Shown: one piece after another, positions 1 to 7,986 of the stretch
How the letters are laid out: every line of letters starts with the position of its first letter
Numbering within the stretch: the first letter of the stretch is position 1
Assembly (NCBI GenBank): GCA_959019775.1
Contig: CAUEPS010000016.1
Location: 1 to 40,540, forward strand
DNA length: 40,540 nt
Reading direction: 5' to 3'
Source of the DNA: an uncultured Collinsella sp.
Lineage (GTDB): Bacteria > Actinomycetota > Coriobacteriia > Coriobacteriales > Coriobacteriaceae
Notes under the pieces: generated by a model
Seen by the model: only the letters and a program-made list of their open reading frames with translations
The model's database searches: none
What the model was told of the DNA's origin: nothing
Program-made: the position numbers and the translations under genes

Positions 1-1379
1 ATAGCCTTTGCCATTGCATCAACCTCTGTTTGCTGGGCTTTGCTTTTTGCTCGGTCAACAGAGTTAATGGAATCTTCTACCGCAGAATAATTTGTATAAA
101 GGCTGCTATCAAGAGCCGTTGCACTTGCGATGGCTGCATCGACAGCTGTGTAATCAGCGGGGATGTTATTGTCATCCCACACAAAAGTTGGATGACCGAT
201 TCCGGCAACCCATTCAACGCCCGCACCGGCATTGGTTTGCAAGCCAGCAAGGACATCTGCGGAGGTGAAGTTGGAGACAGCAGTGCCGCATGATGACTGG
301 TCAAAGGTCGGGTCGGCACCCGCAGTACCTGCATCCCAATCAACCACCAGCTTAGCAACGACTAAGTAATTGCCTTTATTATCTGGATATTTTTCCTCAT
401 CAAGCGTTACACCATCAGGAGGGGTATCCGGCCAAATGCAGTCGGTAACATGGGTCTTTACAACAGCTGTAATCCAAGTGATATTGCCAGGCTCAGCGCT
501 AGTGATGTTTTTTGTTGCAACTATGCAATTTTTGATTATTACGCCAGGCTTGTTCCCAGAGAAGTTTTCAAAGTTTGCACCGAGAATACCACCTACAGCT
601 GAATAGATATTATTGCAGGAAACAGAACCACCAAACCAGCAATCAGTAATCGACGAGCTGTCCGCAGAGTTTTCCCACTGACCAATCAGCCCGCCAACGG
701 TATCAACATGATCTTCATCGGGTTCTGTACTGATAACCGTGGCGTCTGAGGCGCAGCCTTTTACTTGTGTACTCCAAGTGCATTGACCAATCAGTCCACC
801 AACAAACTTGTCGCCAACATTGTTTTCTATTTTTCCGCTTGTATAGCAGTTTTCAACGGTGCCGCCATTGACCCAATCCGCCAAAATGCCGGCAAGTAAC
901 GAACCATCATTTGAGACAATATCAGCGTCTATAACAAGTAAATTCTTTAATGTACCACCGTCAGAAACAACTCCGAAAAGTCCATTTCGAACAAGTTCGT
1001 CCCCAGTATAGTGATGGTACAGATTCATGATTTTATGATGTTGCCCATCAAATGTACCAGCAAAATGTCTGACAAAGTTGTTCCCATTTCCAACGGGGTT
1101 CCACTGGATGCCGGATAAGTCGAGGTCATTATCTAAGTAAATCGTTTTCCCTTCAAATGGTACAGGTGCAGTTTTGTCATTGACTAACTGCGCTAAACCG
1201 GCCAACTGTTCGGCAGTGGTGAAATGGTATTCAGTATCCGTCTCATGGTCGGTGTACCAGCTTGTATCTGCCGTACCGTCCCAATTATCTACTGAAGTTC
1301 CTTCAGCAAACGCTGACATCGGAACAAGTGCCATCGCGAGACACAACGCAAGCAGAACGCCTAGAAGCTTTTTCTTCAT
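1..1379 (-). CDS. GLUG-repeat cell-surface protein, N-terminal part (runs off the left edge)
   Basis: The frame is open from the ATG at 1379 to the window edge (459 codons), so the C-terminus is outside. Residues 1-25 form a signal peptide: MKKK start, hydrophobic core, likely cleavage after SAFA. Residues 52-65 (HFTTAEQLAGLAQL) match the opening of many Firmicutes and Coriobacteria surface proteins. The following 250 residues carry GLUG-type units: VGGLIGQ twice, VGGILGA once, and GGTVENCYTSGKI. The visible end (DYTAVDAAIASA and after) looks like a FIVAR-like spacer repeat. The start is set by AGGAGG at 1387-1392, 7 nt upstream; an ATG at 1385 lies too close to that site. Base composition is clearly AT-richer than murB next door, with many TTA, AAT and TTT codons, which suggests transfer. 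The ligand is unknown. It is probably wall- or surface-anchored, but no anchor is visible here. Confidence 0.85.
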   Translation of the reverse strand, partial: MKKKLLGVLLALCLAMALVPMSAFAEGTSVDNWDGTADTSWYTDHETDTEYHFTTAEQLAGLAQLVNDKTAPVPFEGKTIYLDNDLDLSGIQWNPVGNGNNFVRHFAGTFDGQHHKIMNLYHHYTGDELVRNGLFGVVSDGGTLKNLLVIDADIVSNDGSLLAGILADWVNGGTVENCYTSGKIENNVGDKFVGGLIGQCTWSTQVKGCASDATVISTEPDEDHVDTVGGLIGQWENSADSSSITDCWFGGSVSCNNIYSAVGGILGANFENFSGNKPGVIIKNCIVATKNITSAEPGNITWITAVVKTHVTDCIWPDTPPDGVTLDEEKYPDNKGNYLVVAKLVVDWDAGTAGADPTFDQSSCGTAVSNFTSADVLAGLQTNAGAGVEWVAGIGHPTFVWDDNNIPADYTAVDAAIASATALDSSLYTNYSAVEDSINSVDRAKSKAQQTEVDAMAKA

Positions 1380-1526
1380 TTTCATTCCTCCTAAATAAAT
1401 CTATCCGCTATTTACTTCCTCTGACAGCGGACACGCCGGAGAAGATAGAAGGTTTAACCGGAAAAGAAAGATTTGACGGTCGCGGTTAGGACTTCAATAT
1501 CAAGCCACCATCCTTCCGGCAAACGC

Positions 1527-1566
1527 AAAAAGCCGAAGCCAAGGCATAATGCGCCCTGTCTTCGGC
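1527..1566 (-). terminator. Terminator or attenuator hairpin in the surface-gene leader
   Basis: On the minus strand GCCGAAG, a one-base mismatch and CAGGGC pair with GCCTTG and CTTCGGC across a 7-nt loop (1532-1566). Five T follow at 1531-1527. It lies about 150 nt upstream of the surface-gene ATG, so it either ends a short leader transcript or acts as an attenuator. Confidence 0.6.
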
Positions 1567-1632
1567 AACTGGATTGTTATTAATTGTATGAAATAAGACT
1601 TGGAACGCTGAAAAAGCGGCGCTATGCTCTCG

Positions 1633-1657
1633 CCGAGCCGAGCCGAGCCGAGCCGAG
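1633..1657. repeat. Pentanucleotide tandem repeat, five copies of CCGAG
   Basis: Five uninterrupted CCGAG units (CTCGG on the minus strand). The array is short and perfect, and lies in the leader of a surface-protein gene. Such runs can change copy number by slipped-strand mispairing. Confidence 0.85.
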
Positions 1658-1706
1658 AATAGTCGCTGCATTTCCATTCGCCATAGTCAAGCCTTCCTTC
1701 CCTATT

Positions 1707-1760
1707 GTAATTCTCCACTTATGATTTTACCTGCCAATTCAATCATAAGTGGGGGATTAC
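1707..1760. repeat. Inverted repeat with 20-bp arms and 14-bp loop
   Basis: Arms at 1707-1726 and 1741-1760 match at 18 of 20 positions (outer GTAAT, inner CCACTTATGATT). The element is AT-rich. It sits at the junction between the AT-rich imported region and the murB terminator. It could be an operator, a MITE end, or a second terminator-like structure. Confidence 0.6.
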
Positions 1761-1765
1761 AAAAG

Positions 1766-1807
1766 CCGAAAGGGAGAGGACTTCTTTACGAAGCCTCTCC
1801 CTTTCGG
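1766..1807. terminator. Bidirectional rho-independent terminator after murB
   Basis: A perfect 14-bp stem (1766-1779 with 1794-1807) has a small CTTC/GAAG extension in the loop. A T-rich tail follows on the plus strand (CTTCTTTTTA), and CTTTTG follows on the minus strand. It ends murB transcription 10 bp past its stop codon. Confidence 0.85.
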
Positions 1808-1817
1808 GGCCTTCTTT

Positions 1818-2780
1818 TTAGAGGAATTCGCCGACTCGGTGGACTTCGGGTTCTAGGTCTACGCCGAATTGGTCTTTGACGGTTGCTTGGATGTGGCGGA
1901 TGAGTTCGTCGACGTCGGCGGCGGTGGCGTGGTCGGCGTTGACGATAAAGCCGCAGTGCTTCTCACTTACCTGCGCGCCGCCGACGGCGTGGCCGCGCAG
2001 TCCGGCATCCATGATGAGCTTGCCGGCAAAGTAGCCCTCGGGGCGCTTGAAAGTGGAGCCGGCGCTCGGCATATCAAGCGGCTGCTTGTCTTCGCGACGC
2101 TGACGGTAGTCGTCCATGTCGGCCTTGATCATCGCGGCGTTGCCCGGGGCGAGATTGAAGGTGGCCGAAAGCACGATGAAGCCGTCGTCGGCAATGCGGC
2201 TCTTGCGATAGCCCAGATTAAGCTCGTCAACATCGAACTCGATGATGCTGCCGCTGCCGCGGGTGCCGTCGTCGAGCATGCGGGCGGGCTTGTAGACGCG
2301 CACAGACCCCAGCACATCGGCCATGCAGGCACCGTAGGCGCCGGCGTTCATGTAGCAGGCGCCGCCGACCGATCCGGGGATGCCCGAGAGGGGCTCCATG
2401 CCGGTAAGGCCGGCCTCGGCTGCCGCCGCGGCGACATCGGAAAGCAAGGCGCCGGCTGCTGCCGTAACGTGCGTGCCGTTGACCGTAATGTCGGAGAGGC
2501 CCTCGCCCAGCGCCACGACGACGCCGCGGATGCCCTTGTCGCCGACGAGTAGGTCGGAGCCGTTGCCCACGATGGTGAGGGGCAGATCGCAGCGATAGCA
2601 GGTATCGAGCGTGGCGACGAGGCCCTGCTCGGTATCGGGCGTGACGAAGACGTCGGCCGGGCCGCCGATCTTAAACGTGGTGTGCTCGCGCATGGGCTCG
2701 CTCATCAACACGTTGTCCTCGCCGGCAACGCCAGCGAGTGCGCACAGCAGGTCTTCGTTAAAAAAGTCGTTCTCGTGCAT
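1818..2780 (-). CDS. murB: UDP-N-acetylenolpyruvoylglucosamine reductase MurB
   Basis: MurB is the cytoplasmic FAD enzyme that reduces UDP-GlcNAc-enolpyruvate to UDP-MurNAc with NADPH, the second step of peptidoglycan precursor synthesis. Visible motifs are the FAD-domain HTTFKIGGPAD near residue 33, NGSDLLVGD near 80, PLSGIPGSVGG and MNAGAYG near 130-150, catalytic-serine PSAGSTFKRP, GAQVSEKHCGF, and the C-terminal EPEVHRVGEF with the conserved glutamate. The length (320 aa) is usual for the family. I chose ATG 2780 because AGGCGG lies 8 nt upstream and a TATATT -10 box at 2829-2824 would place the RNA start downstream of the alternative ATG at 2825. That alternative adds 15 residues (MQSIDDDD...). 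The gene is divergent from the LacI regulator. Confidence 0.95.
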   Translation of the reverse strand: MHENDFFNEDLLCALAGVAGEDNVLMSEPMREHTTFKIGGPADVFVTPDTEQGLVATLDTCYRCDLPLTIVGNGSDLLVGDKGIRGVVVALGEGLSDITVNGTHVTAAAGALLSDVAAAAAEAGLTGMEPLSGIPGSVGGACYMNAGAYGACMADVLGSVRVYKPARMLDDGTRGSGSIIEFDVDELNLGYRKSRIADDGFIVLSATFNLAPGNAAMIKADMDDYRQRREDKQPLDMPSAGSTFKRPEGYFAGKLIMDAGLRGHAVGGAQVSEKHCGFIVNADHATAADVDELIRHIQATVKDQFGVDLEPEVHRVGEFL

Positions 2781-2922
2781 ACGAATATCCGCCTTTTGGT
2801 GGTCGTCGTCATCAATCGATTGCAATATACCCCACCCAGGCGGATTTGGTGCGCTGGCGGCGATAAAACAGCCGTCTACCGGATTGGTAAAGTGTTTATC
2901 ATCAAGGTAGAGGGACGGTCGC

Positions 2923-2928
2923 TATACT
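2923..2928 (+). promoter_or_regulatory. -10 box for the LacI-type regulator gene
   Basis: TATACT lies 36 bp before the chosen start codon. No convincing -35 hexamer is visible. A matching -10 (TATATT at 2829-2824 on the minus strand) serves murB, so this is a divergent promoter region. Confidence 0.5.
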
Positions 2929-2963
2929 TTCAAGAGATTGCGCGAATGCTCGGAAGGAGCGAG

Positions 2964-3992
2964 ATGGGCAACAAAGTTACTCTCAAGCAGATTGCCCAGG
3001 AGGTGGGGCTTTCCCCCTCGTCGGTCTCGCTTGTCCTTAACAATCGGCCTTGTCGCATCTCGGAAGAAAACCGCAAGCTCATCAAGGAGGTTGCGGCGCG
3101 CAACCATTATGTTCCTAACCAGATCGCGCGCAGCCTGGTCATGCGCGAGTCGCGCACGCTTGGCCTTATCGTCCCTAACATCGAGAGCCGCTTTTTTGCC
3201 TCGCTCGCCGGCAGCTTGGAAAAGCGCTGCCGCGAGGACGGCTACGCGCTCTTTATTACCAGCTCGGGTGGAAGTGCCGAGGACGATCTTGAGCTGCTGC
3301 GCCAGTTGGTGACGCGCGGCGTCGACGGTGTCTTTCTGGTGGTGGGCGATGAGTTCTCCGACGACCGCGCCCTGCGCGAAGAAGTCAGCCATCTGCCCAT
3401 CCCGGCGGTAATGGTCGACCGTGCCATTGAGGGGCTCGAGTGCGACAAGGTGATGTTCGACCACGAGATGGGTGGCTACATGGCCACCCGCTACCTGATC
3501 GAGCAGGGCCACCGTCGCATTGCCTGCTTGGTTAATGCGCGCCGTTCCAATACGGGCCGTAAGCGTCTTGCCGGCTACGAGCGTGCGCTGCGCGAGGTTG
3601 GCCTGCCTATTGACGCGCGTTTGGAGTTCGAGAGCGAGTACTACATTCCGAGCGCATACGAGGCCTCGGAGGCGGTGCTCGCAACTGACGCCACCGCCGT
3701 GTTCGCAAGCTCGGACAACATTGCCCTCGGTCTGCTCAAGCGCTTGCACGAGATGGGGAAGAGCATTCCGAGCGATATCTCGGTCGTAAGCTATGACAAC
3801 TCGGCGGCCGACGTTCTCTTTGAGCCGGCGCTGACCGCGATTGAGCAGGATCCTGGTGTCCTTGCGGAGCATGCTTTTGGCTGCATGTCCAAGCGTCTTG
3901 CCGGTAGAGGCGGTAGGCGTGCCGAAGAGGTCGTTCTGGAGCCGGCGCTTATCGTTAAGGACAGCGTGCTCGAGCTTACTAAACACAACTAA
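2964..3992 (+). CDS. LacI-family transcriptional regulator
   Basis: This is a DNA-binding repressor or activator with an N-terminal helix-turn-helix (VTLKQIAQEVGLSPSSVSLVLNN, residues 5-27) and hinge helix, followed by a periplasmic-binding-protein-like sensor domain (TLGLIVPNIESRFFASL onward; VVSYDNSAADVLFEPALT near the end). The length of 342 aa is normal for the family. The start ATG 2964 has GGAAGGAG 4 nt upstream; ATG 2946 is a weaker alternative. The gene lies immediately before xfp on the same strand. Two copies of AAAACGTTTT, a typical CG-centred LacI-family operator core, lie over the xfp promoter, so this protein is the obvious candidate regulator of xfp. Its effector is not predictable from the sequence. 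Confidence 0.9.
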   Translation: MGNKVTLKQIAQEVGLSPSSVSLVLNNRPCRISEENRKLIKEVAARNHYVPNQIARSLVMRESRTLGLIVPNIESRFFASLAGSLEKRCREDGYALFITSSGGSAEDDLELLRQLVTRGVDGVFLVVGDEFSDDRALREEVSHLPIPAVMVDRAIEGLECDKVMFDHEMGGYMATRYLIEQGHRRIACLVNARRSNTGRKRLAGYERALREVGLPIDARLEFESEYYIPSAYEASEAVLATDATAVFASSDNIALGLLKRLHEMGKSIPSDISVVSYDNSAADVLFEPALTAIEQDPGVLAEHAFGCMSKRLAGRGGRRAEEVVLEPALIVKDSVLELTKHN

Positions 3993-4091
3993 ACACGTTT
4001 ATCAATTTGCAGAGACTGAATGTGGAGCACCTGTGACAGGCAATGCCGCAGGTGAATGTCTGCTTTTGCCTTTCCAGATGGCAAATCAGGA

Positions 4092-4138
4092 TGCTAAAAC
4101 GTTTTTTCAACATGATAAAACGTTTTAGCAAATATACT
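4092..4138 (+). promoter_or_regulatory. xfp promoter with twin LacI-type operators
   Basis: Two exact AAAACGTTTT palindromes at 4096-4105 and 4117-4126 are centred 21 bp apart, two helical turns. Their flanks make a longer inverted repeat (TGCTAAAACGTTTT at 4092-4105 against its complement at 4117-4130). A TATACT -10 box follows at 4133-4138. The second operator falls in the -35/-10 spacer, which fits repression. Confidence 0.75.
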
Positions 4139-4196
4139 AGTCCCAACGAATGGTTGCCGTATTGGAAGGCGACCGCGCAGCGAAGGGACATAAACA

Positions 4197-6725
4197 ATGG
4201 CTAAAACACTGGGGACGCCGTGGCAAAAGCTGGGCCACGAGGTACCGGCTTCCGAGCTCGAGGGCGTCGACCTGTATTGGCGCGCATCGAACTATCTGTC
4301 CGTCGGTCAGATCTACCTTCGCTCCAACCCGCTGATGCGCAGCGACTTTGTCGACGAGAAAACCGGTGAGGTGCGCGACTTTGGTCGTCCGGACGTTAAG
4401 CACCGCCTGGTCGGTCACTGGGGCACCACGCCCGGCATCAACTTCCTGTTCGGCCACGTCAACCGCCTCATCGCCGATCACAACCAGAACGCCATTTTCT
4501 TGATGGGACCGGGTCACGGTGGCCCCGCCGGCACCGCCCAGTCGCTGCTCGATGGCACCTACCGTGAGATTCGCCCCGACATCACCAATGATGAGGCCGG
4601 CCTGCAGAAGTTCTTCCGCCAGTTCTCTTATCCCGGCGGCATCCCGAGCCACTTTGCGCCCGAGACGCCAGGTTCCATCCACGAGGGTGGCGAGCTCGGC
4701 TACACGCTCAGCCATGCCTACGGCGCCGTCATGGACAACCCGAGCCTGCTGGCCGTGGCCGTGGTGGGCGACGGCGAGTCCGAGACCGGTCCGCTCGCGA
4801 CTTCTTGGCAGTCCAACAAGCTCGTGAACCCGGCAACCGACGGTATCGTCCTGCCGATCCTGCACCTCAACGGCTATAAGATCGCCAACCCCACCATTCT
4901 TGCCCGCGTGTCCGACGAAGAACTCACCAAGTTCTTTGAGGGCATGGGCTATAAGCCGCACTTCTTTGTCGCCGGTTTTGACGACGAGAGCCATGCAAGC
5001 ATCCACAAGCGTTTCGCTGTCCTGTTTGAGCAGGTCTTTGACGAGATTTGCGACATCAAGGCCGCCGCACGGGCCCAGGCCGTCGCAGGCGAGACCGTGG
5101 TCCGCCCGGCCTATCCCATGATCGTGTTCCGTACGCCCAAGGGCTGGACCTGCCCCAAGCACATCGATGGCAAGAAGACCGAGGACTCCTGGCGCGCACA
5201 TCAGGTGCCGCTGGCGAGTGCCAAGGACACCCACGAGCACTTCCGCGTGCTGCGCGAGTGGCTGCGCTCCTACAAGCCCGAGGAACTCTTTACACCCGAG
5301 GGCCAGGTGCGCCCCGAGGTAACGGCCTTTATGCCGACCGGCGAGCTACGCATCGGCGCCAACCCCAATGCAAACGGCGGCAAGGTGCGCCGCGAGCTCG
5401 AGCTCCCCGATATTCACGCCCACGAGGTTCCCGTCGCAAGTAAGGGTCACGGCTGGGGCTCCACCGAGGCCGCCCGCGTCTTTGGCGAGTACACCGCCGA
5501 TGTTCTGGCCAAGAACATGGACGACTTCCGCATCTTCGGTCCCGACGAGACCGCGTCCAACCGCCTGCAGGCTGCCTACAAGGTGACCAAAAAGCAGTGG
5601 GATGCCGGCTTCTACGAGGACGAGGCCAACGACGAGCTGCTGGCCGGTTCCGGTAAGGTTGTCGAGCAGCTGTCCGAGCACCAGTGCGAGGGTTTCCTCG
5701 AGGCCTACGTGCTCACCGGCCGCTCGGGTGTGTGGAGCTCCTACGAGAGCTTTGTCCACGTGGTCGATTCCATGGTCAACCAGCACTGCAAGTGGCTCGA
5801 GGGCACCAAGCGCGAGATTCCGTGGCGTGCCCCCATCAGCGGCCTCAACATTTTGCTGTCGAGCCATGTCTGGCGCCAGGACCATAACGGCTTCTCGCAC
5901 CAGGACCCCGGCTTTATCGACCTGCTGCTCAACAAAGCCAACGACACGCACATCGTGAACGCATACTATCCGGCCGACGCCAACATGGCGCTTGCCGTTG
6001 CCGAGCGCGTCTACCAGTCCACCGACTGCGTCAACGCCATCTTCTGTGGCAAGCAGCCCGCCCCCACCTTCCAGACGGTCGACGAGGCCAAGTCCGAGCT
6101 CGCCGAGGGCATCGCGACCTGGGAGTGGGCGTCGACTGCCGACTCGCTCGCCGAGGCCGACGTCGTGGTCGCCACCTGTGGTGACGTGCCGACGCTCGAG
6201 GCCCTGGCTGCAACCGATATGCTGCGCAAGCTGGGCATTAAGGTGTGGTTTGTCAACGTGGTCGATCTGCTCAAGATTCAGAACGTCTGCGAGAACGATC
6301 AGGCCATCAGCGATGAGCGTTGGGCTGAGCTGTTCGGCTGCGGTGAGAAGCCCGTCCTCTTCGCCTTCCACGCCTATGCCGGTACGATTCGCCGCCTGAT
6401 TTGGAACCGCCCCGGCCACGATGCCTTCCGCGTCCACGGCTACGAGGAGAAGGGCTCCACGACCACGCCGTTCGACATGCTGCGCCTGAATAACATGGAC
6501 CGCTGGGCCCTGGCCGCCGACGTGTTGCGCATGGTCGACGCCGATAAGTTTGCCGAGCAGATTGATGAGTGGGAGGCCTTCCGCATCGAGGCCTTTGAGT
6601 TCGCGTGCGACGAGGGCTTTGATCACCCGGCCTTTACCGACTGGGTCTGGCCCGACGCCGCAGCCGCGACTGCTGCCGACGGCGCGCTCTCCGCAACGCA
6701 GATGACCGCAGGCGACAATGAGTAG
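4197..6725 (+). CDS. xfp: Xylulose-5-phosphate/fructose-6-phosphate phosphoketolase
   Basis: This thiamine-diphosphate enzyme cleaves xylulose-5-P (and usually fructose-6-P) with phosphate to acetyl phosphate plus glyceraldehyde-3-P or erythrose-4-P. It is cytoplasmic and is the key step of the phosphoketolase pathway. Motifs: HWGTTPG (residues 74-80), GPGHGGPAG (104-112), ThDP-binding GDGESETGP (191-199), NGYKIANPT (225-233), HVWRQDHNGFSHQDPGF in the central domain, YYPADANM, and the C-terminal NRPGHDAFRVHGYEEKGSTTTPFDM. At 842 aa it is slightly longer than the usual 790-830 because of an acidic, alanine-rich tail. Start: AAGGGA lies 8 nt upstream of the ATG. The gene stands alone and ends within a few bases of a long hairpin repeat. 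Dual substrate use is inferred from the family. Confidence 0.97.
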   Translation: MAKTLGTPWQKLGHEVPASELEGVDLYWRASNYLSVGQIYLRSNPLMRSDFVDEKTGEVRDFGRPDVKHRLVGHWGTTPGINFLFGHVNRLIADHNQNAIFLMGPGHGGPAGTAQSLLDGTYREIRPDITNDEAGLQKFFRQFSYPGGIPSHFAPETPGSIHEGGELGYTLSHAYGAVMDNPSLLAVAVVGDGESETGPLATSWQSNKLVNPATDGIVLPILHLNGYKIANPTILARVSDEELTKFFEGMGYKPHFFVAGFDDESHASIHKRFAVLFEQVFDEICDIKAAARAQAVAGETVVRPAYPMIVFRTPKGWTCPKHIDGKKTEDSWRAHQVPLASAKDTHEHFRVLREWLRSYKPEELFTPEGQVRPEVTAFMPTGELRIGANPNANGGKVRRELELPDIHAHEVPVASKGHGWGSTEAARVFGEYTADVLAKNMDDFRIFGPDETASNRLQAAYKVTKKQWDAGFYEDEANDELLAGSGKVVEQLSEHQCEGFLEAYVLTGRSGVWSSYESFVHVVDSMVNQHCKWLEGTKREIPWRAPISGLNILLSSHVWRQDHNGFSHQDPGFIDLLLNKANDTHIVNAYYPADANMALAVAERVYQSTDCVNAIFCGKQPAPTFQTVDEAKSELAEGIATWEWASTADSLAEADVVVATCGDVPTLEALAATDMLRKLGIKVWFVNVVDLLKIQNVCENDQAISDERWAELFGCGEKPVLFAFHAYAGTIRRLIWNRPGHDAFRVHGYEEKGSTTTPFDMLRLNNMDRWALAADVLRMVDADKFAEQIDEWEAFRIEAFEFACDEGFDHPAFTDWVWPDAAAATAADGALSATQMTAGDNE

Positions 6726-6731
6726 GTAGGC

Positions 6732-7024
6732 ATCCGGGACGGTCTCGCGCTGGGGCCGCCTCCGGGCTGGTGCCCTTCCTCGGGGAAGTGGGCTTCGCGA
6801 ACTTCCCCGAGGAAGGGCACCAGCCCGGAGGCGGCCCTCTCGACCGTTTCGATATGCGGGGCTGATATTTTTTAATGTGATGGGGCTGTTGATGGTGCGG
6901 CCTTGGAAGCTGTATATCTTACTTTGGTCAGCCTACGATACATTGCCGGGGCCGGGGTGCCTGCTTTGTTTTGAGAAGTTCGCGAAGCCCACTTCTCAAA
7001 ACAAAGCAGGCACCCCGGCCCTCG
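6732..7024. repeat. Composite hairpin repeat, copy R1 (hairpins A1 and B1)
   Basis: R1 begins just after the xfp stop. Hairpin A1 has a perfect 37-bp stem (6753-6789 with 6801-6837) and loop GGGCTTCGCGA; a conserved outer CGGTC/GACCG pair encloses it (6740-6744, 6842-6846). Hairpin B1 has a perfect 31-bp stem (6949-6979 with 6991-7021) and loop TCGCGAAGCCC, the exact reverse complement of the A1 loop. The roughly 110-bp spacer is also similar to that of R2 (7987-8284); it contains a T run and TTTGGTCAGCC. No transposase or obvious target duplication is visible. B1 ends 24 bp before the permease start codon. Confidence 0.85.
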
Positions 7025-7047
7025 TGAGATGGATAAGAGGGGGATGG

Positions 7048-7986
7048 ATGAGCTTTACGAGCGTTGCGTTGCAGATGGTGACGGTTTCTCTGCCGATCCT
7101 GTTGGGGTGGTGTATCTCCAAGCTGGGGTTCATGAAAGCGGAGTTCGAGCGCGAGCTGTCACATCTACTGTTGCAGGTGGCGCTGCCGTGCTTGGTGCTT
7201 TCGTCGGCGCTGGGCGATGATGTGAAGCTTCCGAGCATTGCCGATACGTTTTCGCTCATGGGTCTGTCCTTTGCGATGTATATGGTTGCGATTGTTATCG
7301 CGTTTGCTATCACCGCTGCTCTTCGCGTTCCCAAAGGGACGGAATGCTCGTATCGCTTTGTCGTACTTTTCGGCAATGCCGGATTTATCGGTTTTCCGGT
7401 TATATCGGCGGTGTTGGGAAAACAGGCGCTGCTGTATGCATCGATTGCGCTTATCCCCCTAAACTTGCTTATGTTTACCGTCGGCATCATGTTATTTAGC
7501 GGAACGGATGGTGGCCTCAAAAAGCAGATGCGCAATATTGTCGCCTGCTGCAAGAGCCCCGGTCTCATTGCAAGTGTTGTTGTGCTTGGGATCGTGCTAA
7601 CCGGATGGACCGATTGGGGCGTGTTGGGCGACTCGATTTCCATCGTTGGTACCATGACCACTCCGGCGGCATTGTTGCTCATGGGGTCGTCTATCGCCAA
7701 GTATCGTCCGTTCGAGGTGCTCACCAACTGGCGCGCCTATGTCGCCGTGGCATTTCGCCTGGTTGTTGTGCCGGTGGCATGTCTTGTTGTCGCGCGCTTG
7801 TGGCCAGGCATGACGCCTATGTTTATCACGACGCTTGTGCTCGAGATGGCAATGCCGGTGGGCAGCAACGGTACGCTGTACTGCCTACAATACGGTAAGG
7901 ATGCACGCCCCATGATGCAGTGCACGTTTTTGTCGATCATCTGCTCCATTCTGACTATCCCGCTCGTAACCACGCTGTGCGGGTAG
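7048..7986 (+). CDS. AEC-family (auxin efflux carrier type) permease
   Basis: This is an inner-membrane transporter of the AEC family, whose bacterial members carry malate, malonate and other organic anions. The 312-residue product is almost wholly hydrophobic with about ten membrane segments. It contains the signature FGNAGFIGFPV (about residue 110) and the C-terminal AMPVGSNGTLYCLQYG. The start ATG 7048 has a purine-rich AGAGGGGG upstream and removes 57 improbable residues that would read through hairpin B1. The gene is a single cistron, closely flanked by the two composite hairpin repeats. The substrate cannot be told from the sequence. Confidence 0.85.
   Translation: MSFTSVALQMVTVSLPILLGWCISKLGFMKAEFERELSHLLLQVALPCLVLSSALGDDVKLPSIADTFSLMGLSFAMYMVAIVIAFAITAALRVPKGTECSYRFVVLFGNAGFIGFPVISAVLGKQALLYASIALIPLNLLMFTVGIMLFSGTDGGLKKQMRNIVACCKSPGLIASVVVLGIVLTGWTDWGVLGDSISIVGTMTTPAALLLMGSSIAKYRPFEVLTNWRAYVAVAFRLVVVPVACLVVARLWPGMTPMFITTLVLEMAMPVGSNGTLYCLQYGKDARPMMQCTFLSIICSILTIPLVTTLCG

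Larger units (their letters stand above)
1500..1718 (-). other. Structured leader region upstream of the surface gene, with doubtful small ORFs
   Basis: Between the inverted repeat at 1707-1760 and the surface gene lies about 200 bp. It carries the CCGAG repeat and ends in a terminator-like hairpin. Two overlapping small frames on this strand (1486-1677 and 1500-1718) encode peptides built around SARLGSAR/RLGSARLGE, which is simply the pentanucleotide run in translation. I have a vague, unchecked memory of similar peptides annotated in gut Firmicutes genomes. I favour a conserved leader RNA or sRNA over a real protein, but cannot exclude translation. Confidence 0.4.

Noticed and set aside
1486..1677. 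Real small protein MEMQRLFSARLGSAR...
   Set aside because: The coding content is the CCGAG repeat plus a terminator stem. I keep it as a leader region, not a CDS.
4030..4060. CACCTG/CAGGTG hairpin as a terminator of the LacI gene
   Set aside because: The 6-bp stem has a long loop and no proper T run after it.
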